A stretch of 64,000 nucleotides of DNA from Alphaproteobacteria bacterium. GTDB lineage: Bacteria; Pseudomonadota; Alphaproteobacteria; Reyranellales; Reyranellaceae. The translations under genes were made by a program, and so were the position numbers. Positions 41,391 to 48,920 of the stretch are shown here, in pieces. The stretch lies in NCBI GenBank assembly GCA_016869975.1, contig VGCZ01000024.1:1-64000 (forward strand), read 5' to 3'. Within the stretch, counting starts at the first letter, position 1. Every line of letters starts with the position of its first letter. The notes under the pieces are model-generated. The model was not told the DNA's origin. It did no database searches and saw only the letters and a program-made list of their open reading frames with translations.

Positions 41391-42252
41391 GCGCCGCCGA
41401 GGTGATCCAGCGCCGGAACACCTTGAAGCCCTCCTCCGCCGCGCGGTGCGGTCGATGGACGAGGTACCAGCTCGTCCCTTTGGGCACCGACAACGCGAAG
41501 GGCACCACCAGCCGGCCGGCGGCCAAGTCGTCGTCGATGTAGGGCCGGATGCCCATGGCGACGCCGAGCCCGTCGGCCGCCGCCTGCAAGGCATGGCCGT
41601 AGTACTCGAACACCGGTCCGTCGATCCGCCACTCGCCGACGCCCGCCGCCTTCAACCAGCGCGGCCAGTCCTCGCGCGCATGCGCCACGCGCAGCAATGT
41701 CGCGCGCTTGAGATCTTCCGGCTTGCGTAGTCGCGCCGCCGCCGACGGCGCGCAGACCGGCGACAGATCGGCGGCGAACAGCTTCTCGGCGACGAAACCC
41801 GGCCAGTCGCCGTCGCCCAGCCGGATGCCGCAAGTCCAGTCCTCGGCGAAAGGCACCGTCGCGCCGCCCGTCGTGATCCGCACCTCGACATCGGGTGCCT
41901 CGGCGCGAAATGCCGCCAGGCGCGGAATCAACCAGCGGATGGCAAAGGTCGGTCCGACGCCGACGGTCAGCACGCGGCCACGGGCGGCGTCGCAGACCTG
42001 GGCCGTCAAGGTCGCGAGCGAATCGAGGATCGGCGTCAGGCCGTCGCGATAGGCGACGCCTGATGGCGTCAGGCGCAGGCCGTTGGCGCGGCGTTCGAAT
42101 AGCGGCACGGCAAGGCGCACCTCGAGCAGGCGTACCAGCCGACTGATCGCCGCCGGCGTGACGTTGAGTTCCTCAGCCGCGCCGGCGAAGCCGCCCAGCC
42201 GGGCCGCCGCCTCGAACGCCTTCACACCGTTGAGTGACGGCAGCGCGCGCAT
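41350..42252 (-). CDS. LysR-family transcriptional regulator, GcvA-like
   Basis: 300 residues from the ATG at 42252 (MRALPSLNG); another ATG five codons upstream is less likely. N-terminal winged HTH: LNGVKAFEAAARLGGFAGAA, then ELNVTPAAISRLVRLLEV. The C-terminal effector domain has GVGPTFAIRWLIPRLAAF and LGVAMGIRPYIDDDLAAGRL, as in GcvA/AmpR-type members. Divergent from TauE across 78 bp; LysR regulators usually control the divergent gene, so TauE is the likely target. Confidence 0.93.
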   Translation of the reverse strand: MRALPSLNGVKAFEAAARLGGFAGAAEELNVTPAAISRLVRLLEVRLAVPLFERRANGLRLTPSGVAYRDGLTPILDSLATLTAQVCDAARGRVLTVGVGPTFAIRWLIPRLAAFRAEAPDVEVRITTGGATVPFAEDWTCGIRLGDGDWPGFVAEKLFAADLSPVCAPSAAARLRKPEDLKRATLLRVAHAREDWPRWLKAAGVGEWRIDGPVFEYYGHALQAAADGLGVAMGIRPYIDDDLAAGRLVVPFALSVPKGTSWYLVHRPHRAAEEGFKVFRRWITSAALRRTRARAGRARS

Positions 42253-42270
42253 CAACAGCCTCAGCAAAAG

Positions 42271-42288
42271 TAAGCCTAAGCCAACTTA
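42271..42288. promoter_or_regulatory. candidate LysR-type operator
   Basis: TAAG-N10-CTTA dyad (TAAGCCTAAGCCAACTTA), containing the T-N11-A pattern of LysR sites, in the 78-bp gap between the LysR gene and the divergent TauE gene. Such placement is usual for autoregulated LysR pairs. Only pattern evidence is available. Confidence 0.35.
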
Positions 42289-42330
42289 ACGCCGTTTGCC
42301 GCCGAACGACAAGCGGCGCAAGAGAACGGC

Positions 42331-43074
42331 ATGACACCGCTGCTTATGGCCGCCCTTTTCGCGATCATGGTCGCGACCGCTTTCCTGTCCGGCATCTTCG
42401 GGATGGCCGGCGGGCTGATCCTGATGGGAGTCTTACTGGCGTTGATGCCCGTGCCGGCGGCAATGGTGCTGCATGGCGTTACGCAGATGGCCTCGAACGG
42501 CTGGCGTGCCTTCCTGTGGCGCGACCACATCGTATGGCAGCCGGTGGGCTTCTACATGGCGGGCTGCGTGTTGGCGCTCGGCCTGTGGTCGCTGCTGACC
42601 TTCGTGCCGAGCCGGCCGGTGGCCCTGCTTTTCCTCGGCCTGTCGCCCTTCATCGTCCGGCTGCTGCCCGCTTCGCTCAAGCCCGATCCGGGCCGGCTGT
42701 CGCACGGCGTGCTCTTCGGCGGCGCCTGCACCAGCCTGATGCTGCTGACCGGCGTGTCGGGGCCGCTGCTCGACACCTATTTCCTCGGTGGCGCGATGGA
42801 CCGGCGCCAGCTGGTGGCCACCAAGGCGACCTGCCAGGTGCTCGGCCATGGCATCAAGCTGATCTACTTCGGCGGCATCATCAGCGCGGCGGCCACGCTC
42901 GACCCGATCCTCGCCGGCCTCGCCATCGCCGCCTCCTTGATCGGCACGACCCTGGCACGGCGCATTCTCGAGGGCATGTCAGAAAAGCAGTTCCGCACCT
43001 GGGCCAACCGTATCATCCTGGCGATCGCGACCTACTATGTCGGTCACGGCACCTGGCTGATGGCGACGTCATAG
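42331..43074 (+). CDS. TauE/SafE family anion permease
   Basis: 247 residues, about eight TM spans, with the N-terminal family motif FLSGIFGMAGGLILMGVLLA and the internal second-half repeat GACTSLMLLTGVSGPLLDTYFL. Members export sulfite, sulfoacetate or related organosulfonates or take up other anions. Substrate unassigned. Probably regulated by the divergent LysR gene and cotranscribed with the small downstream gene (12-bp gap). Confidence 0.9.
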   Translation: MTPLLMAALFAIMVATAFLSGIFGMAGGLILMGVLLALMPVPAAMVLHGVTQMASNGWRAFLWRDHIVWQPVGFYMAGCVLALGLWSLLTFVPSRPVALLFLGLSPFIVRLLPASLKPDPGRLSHGVLFGGACTSLMLLTGVSGPLLDTYFLGGAMDRRQLVATKATCQVLGHGIKLIYFGGIISAAATLDPILAGLAIAASLIGTTLARRILEGMSEKQFRTWANRIILAIATYYVGHGTWLMATS

Positions 43075-43085
43075 GAGACAGCGAC

Positions 43086-43313
43086 ATGAGCGATCCGATC
43101 GATCCGCTGATCGTCGATCTCGTCGAATGGGTCGGCAAGACGCCGCGCCGCTACGACGAGTTGATCGACGCCTGGCGCACATCATGCCCGCGGCTGACCG
43201 TGTGGGAAGAGGCCTGCGCGCGCGGCCTCGTCGTGCGCCGCTCGGTCGCCGGCGCGGGCACGATCATCGAGATCACCGATGAAGGCCGCGCGTTGCTGAC
43301 AAGCCGGCATTGA
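43086..43313 (+). CDS. small uncharacterised protein downstream of TauE
   Basis: 75 residues from the ATG at 43086. Mostly helical start (PLIVDLVEWVGKTPRRYDEL), then WRTSCPRLTVWEEACARGLV and a beta-hairpin-like end, IIEITDEGRALLTSRH. The layout (helices then a wing ending in TDEGRALL) resembles a small winged-helix domain, but no clear HTH signature is seen. It is 12 bp after TauE and ends just before a palindromic repeat. Confidence 0.7.
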   Translation: MSDPIDPLIVDLVEWVGKTPRRYDELIDAWRTSCPRLTVWEEACARGLVVRRSVAGAGTIIEITDEGRALLTSRH

Positions 43314-43314
43314 T

Positions 43315-43389
43315 GTCACCCCGAGCGCGGCAAGCCGCGGTCCGGCTGGGGCTAGCGTGCCGGGGGGAACCCGCCGCGCCCGGAATGAC
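43315..43389. repeat. REP-like palindrome, degenerate copy
   Basis: Arms GTCACCCCGAGCGCGGC (43315-43331) and GCCGCGCCCGGAATGAC (43373-43389) pair at 14 of 17 positions. It lies between the convergent small gene (plus) and cytochrome c gene (minus), consistent with a bidirectional transcript end. Related to 2624-2694 and 24428-24496. Confidence 0.65.
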
Positions 43390-43403
43390 GGAGGTTGGCC
43401 GCG

Positions 43404-43772
43404 TCAGCGGCCGGAAACGCTCTTGAGATAGGCGATGATGTCGCTGCGATCGTTGGCGTCGCCGACCGCGAAGCCCATGCGACTGCCGGGCACGAACTGG
43501 CCCGGCGCGGCGAGCCACTTGTCGAGGCTCGCCTCGGTCCAGGTCTGGCCGAAATTCTTCAGCGCGGTGGAGTAGCTGAAGCCCGGCACGGTGCCAGCCT
43601 TGCGGCCGAAGACACCCCGGTGCAGAGGGCCGATGCGATTGGCTTCCAGCGAGTGGCAGCCGGTGCAGCGCGCCTCCCACAGCTCCTTGCCGCGATTGAC
43701 ATCGTTAGCGGCGAGTTGCGGGCCGAAGCAGAGCTGGCCCGCCAGCACGGCGCAGGCGAGAAGCGTATCCAT
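43404..43772 (-). CDS. class I cytochrome c
   Basis: 122 residues with a short Sec-type signal sequence (about residues 1-22). Haem attachment is at Cys36-x2-Cys39-His40 (CTGCH), and the probable axial Met99 is in GSRMGF. The NRIGPLHRGVFGRKAG block after the haem site is typical of small soluble cytochromes c/c2. A periplasmic electron carrier. It lies downstream of the ferritin-like gene with a stem-loop between them. Confidence 0.92.
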   Translation of the reverse strand: MDTLLACAVLAGQLCFGPQLAANDVNRGKELWEARCTGCHSLEANRIGPLHRGVFGRKAGTVPGFSYSTALKNFGQTWTEASLDKWLAAPGQFVPGSRMGFAVGDANDRSDIIAYLKSVSGR

Positions 43773-43794
43773 GAGTCACCTCGTTCGCTGGCGT

Positions 43795-43818
43795 CCCCGT
43801 CGCCGCGAAGCGACGGGG
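43795..43818 (-). terminator. stem-loop between ferritin-like and cytochrome c genes
   Basis: A perfect 9-bp stem CCCCGTCGC / GCGACGGGG with a 6-nt loop, between the stop of the ferritin-like gene and the start of cytochrome c (both minus strand). May uncouple the two genes or process a joint transcript. Confidence 0.45.
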
Positions 43819-43835
43819 ATCAGCGGATGTGTGGA

Positions 43836-44417
43836 TCAGCCGACGTAGAACGCCTTGGGTGACAGCGCGTCGCCCAGCGCCTGGCTCAGCACAATCCAGT
43901 GGCCGGTCTCGTCCGAGGCGAGCTTGGCCGAAACCTGCGCCAGTCCCTTGTCCGAGAAGGAGGGGATCACGCCGAGATAGGCGTTGGCCGCGCCGCGCTC
44001 GAGCCTCTGCGCCAGGCGCAGCACATCGGTCTGGTTCTTCAGCGACGCGGCGTTGAGCGCCTTGGCGACCTCGGCGTCGGGCTTGGCCGCGACCGGCGTG
44101 CCGCCCAGCTTGCGGATAGTCGCGATCAGCGCGTCGCGATGCTCCTTGTGGTGGCCCTGGAAGGTCACCGCGACGGGCAGCACGGCCTTGCTGACCAGGC
44201 CGCTGCCGGCGGCGATCGAGTAGGCGCTGATCGCCTCGTGCTCGAGCCCCAGCGCGACGTTGAGGATCTGCACGTCGCCGGCCGGATTGGTCTGGGCCTG
44301 CGCTTGGCTCGCCATGCGCTCGCAGCCCGCAAGAAGCGCCACCGCGGTGGCCGAGAGGAGCGACGTGCCGCCGACGCGCAGCAGCTTGCGGCGTCCGCTG
44401 TTGACAGTGGTATCCAT
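43836..44417 (-). CDS. exported ferritin-like (diiron four-helix) protein
   Basis: 193 residues from the ATG at 44417 (AAGGGAG upstream). The N-terminal export signal RRKLLRVGGTSLLSATAVALL ends in a lipobox-like LLAGC, so it is Tat-like and possibly a lipoprotein. The mature part has four helices with Glu/His ligands: LEHEAISAY, GHHKEHRDAL, LERGAANAY, SDETGHW. Ferritin-like proteins of this type bind iron in the periplasm. It lies near an ECF sigma/ChrR pair, in keeping with a stress-response role. Confidence 0.82.
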   Translation of the reverse strand: MDTTVNSGRRKLLRVGGTSLLSATAVALLAGCERMASQAQAQTNPAGDVQILNVALGLEHEAISAYSIAAGSGLVSKAVLPVAVTFQGHHKEHRDALIATIRKLGGTPVAAKPDAEVAKALNAASLKNQTDVLRLAQRLERGAANAYLGVIPSFSDKGLAQVSAKLASDETGHWIVLSQALGDALSPKAFYVG

Positions 44418-44541
44418 GATGAGTTCTCCCTTGCTGGTCGACGAGGCCATGTCCTGTCGACCTCGTGCCCTGTTACGGCGGGCCCAGGCGGGAGGATGCG
44501 ATCAGCCGATCACGAGAGCGCGCGTGTGGTGTGAAAGACTT

Positions 44542-44560
44542 GTGATCGGCAAACGATCAC
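44542..44560. promoter_or_regulatory. dyad upstream of the ferritin-like gene
   Basis: GTGATCG-GCAAA-CGATCAC, perfect 7-bp arms, about 125 bp upstream of the ferritin-like start, in the 192-bp gap after the anti-sigma gene. Further GATCA words lie at 44499-44514. It could be an operator or part of an ECF promoter region; no regulator consensus was recognised. Confidence 0.35.
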
Positions 44561-44609
44561 GTGCTTGCATCTGGCCTCGCGTTCGGAGCGTAAAGCCGCG
44601 CCGCGACCG

Positions 44610-45170
44610 TCAGGGATAGCCGTCGTAGATCGGGCCACGGATAAAGATCACGCCGCCGTCGCGGCTGGTCAGCGCCGGATGCTTCACCCCGGCGATCGCG
44701 GCGTGGAAGTCGCCGGGATAGAAGACCGTGTCGCCGATCACCATGTCGCCGGACAGCACCACGCACTCCTCGGTCGTGGGATGATCGTGCGGCGGCACGT
44801 ATCCACCGGGCGCAAGCCGCAGCAGGAACGAGCGCTCGCGCTTCACCTTGTCGACCAGAAGCAGCTTGATCTCCGACCCACGGGCCAGCGGCACCCACTC
44901 GCCTTCGTTGGCGCGCACCGTCACGCCGCCGAAATCCACGGACTGACGCGCGTCGATCACGCGCTCGATCTTCGCCAGCAGATCGGCCGCCGGCTCGACC
45001 GACCGAGCCGCAGCGACGACCGCCGGACCTAGACGACGCTCCCAGGCCTCGACCCGTGCGCGCAGGTCGGAATCGCGCTCGATACGCGCCTCCAACGCCT
45101 GGCGCTCCTCGCCCGCGAGGGTGCCGAGGACGTATTCCCCAGCCAGCGCGTCGAGGTCCTGATCCGTCAT
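44610..45170 (-). CDS. ChrR-like cupin anti-sigma factor
   Basis: 186 residues from the ATG at 45170, overlapping the sigma-factor stop (ATGA). The N-terminal part (about 1-70: DLDALAGEYVLGTLAGEERQ) resembles the RskA-type anti-sigma domain and lacks the HxxxCxxC zinc motif of classical ChrR. The C-terminal cupin has metal-binding His128, His130, Glu134/135 and His156 in PPHDHPTTEE. ChrR-type cupins release their sigma factor on singlet oxygen or peroxide stress. It controls the adjacent ECF sigma factor. Confidence 0.88.
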   Translation of the reverse strand: MTDQDLDALAGEYVLGTLAGEERQALEARIERDSDLRARVEAWERRLGPAVVAAARSVEPAADLLAKIERVIDARQSVDFGGVTVRANEGEWVPLARGSEIKLLLVDKVKRERSFLLRLAPGGYVPPHDHPTTEECVVLSGDMVIGDTVFYPGDFHAAIAGVKHPALTSRDGGVIFIRGPIYDGYP

Positions 45171-45712
45171 GACTCCAGACACCCTTTCAAGTCGATCAAC
45201 CCCCGCCTGATCCAGCTCTTCACCGTGCCCAGCGGCCGCCCCATGCGGGCCGAGATCTCCTCGTGCGTCAACCCCTCGCGCATCGCCAGCCAGATCGCGC
45301 TACGCGGATCGGCGGGCAGGCGCTCCAGGCAACGCATCACGTCCTTCGCCCGACCGTCGAACACGGTTTCGGGCGATATGGGTACGTCGGCGAAGTCGTC
45401 TTCGGATGCGGCCATGTCCTCGGGCCGCCGGGCCTCGCGCCGCAGCCGGTCGATGGCGCGATAGCGCACCACCATCGCCATCCAGGCGATCGGCGCGCCC
45501 CGCTCCGGCTTGTACTGGCCGGCCTTGTCCCAGATCGCCACGAAGGCTTCCTGCAACACGTCCTCGGCCGCGTCGCGGCGGCGCAGCACCTTCAGGGCGA
45601 CGCCCATCAGCGTGGGCGCGGTCGCCCGGTACAGCGTCGCGAACGCCGCGCGCTCGCCGCGTGCCGTGCCTGCCAGCGCTTCGACCAGCGGGTCGTCCGG
45701 GGCTCCGTGCAT
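45167..45712 (-). CDS. ECF RNA polymerase sigma factor
   Basis: 181 residues from the ATG at 45712. Region 2: [20 protein letters not shown], with the aromatic-rich -10 recognition part; region 4: [20 protein letters not shown], an HTH for the -35. The 4-bp overlap with the cupin anti-sigma gene is the standard layout for sigma/anti-sigma pairs. Likely regulon includes its own operon, and possibly the ferritin-like and cytochrome genes downstream. Divergent from hemA across a 126-bp gap that contains an FNR-type box. Confidence 0.93.
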   Translation of the reverse strand: MHGAPDDPLVEALAGTARGERAAFATLYRATAPTLMGVALKVLRRRDAAEDVLQEAFVAIWDKAGQYKPERGAPIAWMAMVVRYRAIDRLRREARRPEDMAASEDDFADVPISPETVFDGRAKDVMRCLERLPADPRSAIWLAMREGLTHEEISARMGRPLGTVKSWIRRGLIDLKGCLES

Positions 45713-45736
45713 GTCGGCCCTAACCTGTCCCCGCCT

Positions 45737-45750
45737 TTGACGTGCGTCAA
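45737..45750. promoter_or_regulatory. FNR/FnrL/FixK-type box between ECF sigma and hemA
   Basis: TTGACGTGCGTCAA matches TTGAY-N4-RTCAA exactly. It is 88 bp before the hemA ATG and 24 bp before the sigma-factor start. Control of hemA by FnrL/FixK-type regulators is established in Rhodobacter and Bradyrhizobium, supporting a real site. Binding here is inferred. Confidence 0.6.
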
Positions 45751-45838
45751 TGCGCCTTGTCCGGGTAGGGGAATTCTGTTTCGTATGGGGTGTTCGCCCA
45801 CTAGGTTCCCGCGGCCGGCCGTCCGGAGGTCCCGCAGC

Positions 45839-47071
45839 ATGTCTTTCGACTACACCGGTTTCTTCGCCGAGCAGCTGGCGGCGCTGAAGGCCGAGGGGCG
45901 CTATCGGGTCTTCGCCGATCTTGAGCGGCTGTCCGGGCGCTTTCCGCTGGCGCTCTATCGCGACGAGCGGGGCCGGGCGCGTGAAGTCACCGTGTGGTGC
46001 AGCAACGACTACCTGGCGATGGGCAGCCATCCCGTCGTCACCGAGGCGATGGCCGCGACGATCGTCCGGCAGGGCGCCGGCGCGGGCGGCACGCGCAACA
46101 TCTCCGGCACCAACCACCTGCATGTCGAGCTGGAGCACGAGCTCGCCGACCTGCACGGCAAGGACGCCGCCCTGGTCTTCACCTCGGGCTACGTCGCCAA
46201 CGAGACGACGTTGGGTACGCTGGCCGCGCGCCTGCCGGGATGCGTGGTGTTCTCCGACGCCTTCAATCACGCTTCGATGATCGCCGGCATCCGCAACAGC
46301 CGCGCGCCCTATCACGTCTTCCGCCACAGCGATCCCGCGCATCTGCGCGAGCTGCTGGCGGCAGCGGATCCCGAAGCGCCCAAGCTGGTCGCGTTCGAAT
46401 CCGTCTACTCGATGGACGGCGACATCGCGCCGATCGCCGCGCTATGCGACGTAGCGCGGGAATTCGGCGCCTTGACCTATCTCGACGAGGTGCACGCCGT
46501 GGGCATGTACGGCGCGCGCGGCGGTGGCGTGGCTGAGCGCGACGGCGTCATGCATCGCCTCGACGTCATCCAGGGCACGCTGGCCAAGGGCTTCGGCGTG
46601 GTCGGCGGCTATGTCGCGGCCAACGCCGGCTTGATCGATTTCATCCGCAGCAACGGCAACGGGTTCATCTTCAGCACCTCGATGCCGCCCTCGATCGCCG
46701 CCGGCGCGCTGGCCGCCGTGCGCTACCTCAAGAGCGAGGGCGCGGAGCGCCGCGCGCGCCACCAGGAACGCGCCGCGACCCTGAAGGCGAAGCTCGCGGC
46801 GGTCGGGCTGCCGGTGATGCCCTCGGTCAGCCACATCGTGCCGCTGTTCGTCGGCGACGCTGCCTTGTGCAAGGCCGCCAGCGATCTGCTGATGGATCGC
46901 CACGACATCTATGTGCAGCCGATCAACTATCCGACGGTCGCACGCGGCACTGAACGCCTGCGCATTACCCCGACCCCGGCGCATGACGATCAGGCGATGG
47001 AGCGCCTCGTCGCGGCGCTTGTCGATGTCTGGACGACGCTGATGCCCTCGCGGCGCCAGGCCGCCGAATAG
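45839..47071 (+). CDS. hemA: 5-aminolevulinate synthase
   Basis: 410 residues from the ATG at 45839 (GGAGG nine bases upstream). Condenses glycine and succinyl-CoA to 5-aminolevulinate using PLP, the first step of haem and bacteriochlorophyll synthesis by the C4 pathway of alphaproteobacteria. N-terminal [65 protein letters not shown], and the Schiff-base Lys250 in [13 protein letters not shown] match ALAS rather than KBL or BioF. An FNR-type box lies upstream. Converges on the MFS gene with a 4-bp gap. Confidence 0.96.
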   Translation: MSFDYTGFFAEQLAALKAEGRYRVFADLERLSGRFPLALYRDERGRAREVTVWCSNDYLAMGSHPVVTEAMAATIVRQGAGAGGTRNISGTNHLHVELEHELADLHGKDAALVFTSGYVANETTLGTLAARLPGCVVFSDAFNHASMIAGIRNSRAPYHVFRHSDPAHLRELLAAADPEAPKLVAFESVYSMDGDIAPIAALCDVAREFGALTYLDEVHAVGMYGARGGGVAERDGVMHRLDVIQGTLAKGFGVVGGYVAANAGLIDFIRSNGNGFIFSTSMPPSIAAGALAAVRYLKSEGAERRARHQERAATLKAKLAAVGLPVMPSVSHIVPLFVGDAALCKAASDLLMDRHDIYVQPINYPTVARGTERLRITPTPAHDDQAMERLVAALVDVWTTLMPSRRQAAE

Positions 47072-47075
47072 ACCC

Positions 47076-48299
47076 TCACGCCGAGCGCTCGCGCCAGATA
47101 CCGGAGGTCGCGAGCACGATCGCGATCACCACGACCATGCCGGCGGCGGCGGCCAGCATCGCGGCCGTCAGACCATGGCCGCTGGCGATCGCACCGACGA
47201 CGGGGGCGCCGATCGGCGCGCCACCCATGAAGCCGAGCTGAAACAGGGCCAGCACGCGGCCGCGATGGCTGGCCGGCGCCGCCATCTGCACGATGGTGCG
47301 CCCCTGCGTCATGGTCACGCCGGCGCCGGTGCCCCAGACGAAGATCAACGCCAGCACCACGGGAAACGGCGGCAGCAGCGCCATCAGGGCCAGCACGACG
47401 AAGCCCATCGACAGCGCCAGCACCACGGCGCGGCCGCGATGCGCCAAACGGGCGCCGAAGCGCGCCATGGCGAAGCTCGCGGCGATGGTGCCGGCCCAGA
47501 ACATCAGGTTGAGCAAAGCCAGCCGCGTCGAGCCGCCGCCATAGACGTCGCGCACCGCGATCGGCAGCACGACGACGAAGGGCGCAACGTAGAACAGGCC
47601 GATGGCGAAGATCAGCGCGATGACCGGCCAGATGCGAGGCTCGCGCACGGCGACGCGGATGCCATCCACAAGACCGCCGTCGGTGGCGCCACCGCCGTTC
47701 GCCGCCGGCTGCGGCCGCAGGCGCGCGATAGCGAGCGTGCCGGCCAGCAGCATGACCCCCTGCGCGATCAGCAGCGGCGCGGCGCCGGTACTGTCCGCCG
47801 CCGTCGCGACGCCGATGCCCACGAGCTGGGTCAGGAACTGCATGCCGGTGGCGACCGCCACGGCGCGCGGCATCGGCAGGCGCGTCACGCGCGGCAGCAG
47901 GCCATCGCGCGCGGGAATGGCGAAGGCAGCAATCGTGCCGGAGGCGACGCCGTAGATGATCATCACCAGCAGGTCGAGCTTGCCGGTCAGCGCGAGGACC
48001 GCCAGCGCCAAGGGCGGCATGGCCGCGAGCACATGGCAGATCATCAGCTGCCGGCGCGCGTCGCCACGGTCGGCGACCGCGCCGCCATACAGCATGAACA
48101 GCAGGGCCGGTCCCATCGCGCACATCTGCACCAGGCCAAGATCCTCGGCCGAGCGGCGCAACACGTCGGTCACCAGCCACTGCACCATGACCATGCCGAT
48201 GCCCTGGGCGAGAAACCACGAGCTCAGGCCGCCGAGATAGGTGCGGAAACCGGGATCGGCGGATGGATCGGATGCGGACATGCGTCGGATGTTTGGCAT
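47076..48299 (-). CDS. MFS transporter (MFS_3-type)
   Basis: 407 residues from the ATG at 48299 (GGGGGG close upstream); an alternative ATG at 48281 gives MSASDPS. About 12 TM spans; MFS_3/enterobactin-exporter-like features include WFLAQGIGMVMVQWLV and MLYGGAVADRGDARR in the loop 2-3 position. Substrate unknown, probably an exporter. Upstream DNA contains a GGGAAC/GTTCCC dyad and two DnaA-box-like sequences shared with the divergent gene. Confidence 0.87.
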   Translation of the reverse strand: MPNIRRMSASDPSADPGFRTYLGGLSSWFLAQGIGMVMVQWLVTDVLRRSAEDLGLVQMCAMGPALLFMLYGGAVADRGDARRQLMICHVLAAMPPLALAVLALTGKLDLLVMIIYGVASGTIAAFAIPARDGLLPRVTRLPMPRAVAVATGMQFLTQLVGIGVATAADSTGAAPLLIAQGVMLLAGTLAIARLRPQPAANGGGATDGGLVDGIRVAVREPRIWPVIALIFAIGLFYVAPFVVVLPIAVRDVYGGGSTRLALLNLMFWAGTIAASFAMARFGARLAHRGRAVVLALSMGFVVLALMALLPPFPVVLALIFVWGTGAGVTMTQGRTIVQMAAPASHRGRVLALFQLGFMGGAPIGAPVVGAIASGHGLTAAMLAAAAGMVVVIAIVLATSGIWRERSA

Positions 48300-48315
48300 A
48301 TCCCCCCGGCGCGCC

Positions 48316-48331
48316 GGGAACGATTGTTCCC
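48316..48331. promoter_or_regulatory. GGGAAC-N4-GTTCCC dyad upstream of the MFS gene
   Basis: Perfect 6-bp arms (GGGAACGATTGTTCCC) 17 bp before the MFS start. The GAAC-N4-GTTC shape is like the LexA site of Gram-positive bacteria, whereas alphaproteobacterial LexA uses GTTC-N7-GTTC, so a local repressor is more likely. Confidence 0.3.
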
Positions 48332-48339
48332 GTCGGGGA

Positions 48340-48378
48340 GGTGGATAACCACGCTTCGCTTGCTTTCGCTGTGGATAA
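48340..48378. promoter_or_regulatory. two DnaA-box-like sequences
   Basis: TGTGGATAA at 48370-48378 is the exact complement of the DnaA consensus TTATCCACA; GGTGGATAA at 48340-48348 differs at one base. They are in the same orientation, 30 bp apart, in the promoter gap between the MFS gene and the unknown gene at 48484. Could mark DnaA-linked regulation. Too few boxes, and no AT-rich unwinding element, for a chromosomal origin. Confidence 0.4.
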
Positions 48379-48483
48379 TCCATATCTTGTGTTCAAGTCA
48401 CGAAAAGTGGCGCAGTCTATTGTTTCTCAAGATCATTGCCGGCACTCCGCCCCCCGGAACCGGCTAGGGGGAGAGGGTCCCCA

Positions 48484-48915
48484 ATGACCCAGTTCAATAA
48501 GACGACGCTCGCCAAGATCCTCGAGATTCTCGGCAGCGACCACGCCGGAGAGGTCATGGCGGCCGCGAAACTAGCGACGACCATGGTCCGCGAGGCCGGA
48601 TTCTCCTGGGAAGAGATCCTGCGCCCCGATCTGCTCCCCAAAGCGCAGCTTGCCAGGTCGGGCGCCGCCGTGAGCGAAGCCAGCCATGCCAGGTCGGCAC
48701 CGGAGCCGGCCACTGTCGGAGCCGGCCCAATGGGCATGCGGCGCGAGCGCGAGTTGTCACCCTACGAGCAGTTCTTCATGCTGCTACTCAGCCCGCGAAC
48801 GCCCAACCACGTGAAGAAAGAGCTGCGCTCTTGGGAAGCGCGCGTGCTCGATGGCGAGATCACGCCGCAGGAGCGGCAGGACCTGCGCCACCTTTTCCGC
48901 CAGTTCGTCGCTTAG
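48484..48915 (+). CDS. uncharacterised alpha-helical protein
   Basis: 143 residues from the ATG at 48484 with AGGGGGAGAGGG upstream. N-terminal helical block LAKILEILGSDHAGEVMAAA then REAGFSWEEIL, a disordered Ala/Ser-rich linker (about 58-85), and a C-terminal helical block YEQFFMLLLSPRTP...LDGEITPQERQDLRHLF. The first block resembles a short domain seen in many alphaproteobacterial and phage-associated unknown proteins. No catalytic motif. The promoter region has two DnaA-box-like sites. Function unknown. Confidence 0.75.
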   Translation: MTQFNKTTLAKILEILGSDHAGEVMAAAKLATTMVREAGFSWEEILRPDLLPKAQLARSGAAVSEASHARSAPEPATVGAGPMGMRRERELSPYEQFFMLLLSPRTPNHVKKELRSWEARVLDGEITPQERQDLRHLFRQFVA

Positions 48916-48920
48916 CGCTC

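Noticed and set aside
44490-44545. ECF (TGATC...CGTAA) promoter before the ferritin-like gene
   Set aside because: Both half-elements can be found on the minus strand, but their spacing is about 21 bp, longer than the 16-18 bp expected, so it is not listed as a promoter.
48316-48331. LexA/SOS box
   Set aside because: GAAC-N4-GTTC is the Gram-positive form; alphaproteobacterial LexA binds GTTC-N7-GTTC, and the neighbouring MFS gene is not an SOS gene.
48340-48378. Chromosomal replication origin
   Set aside because: Only two DnaA-like boxes, no AT-rich unwinding region and no typical origin neighbours.
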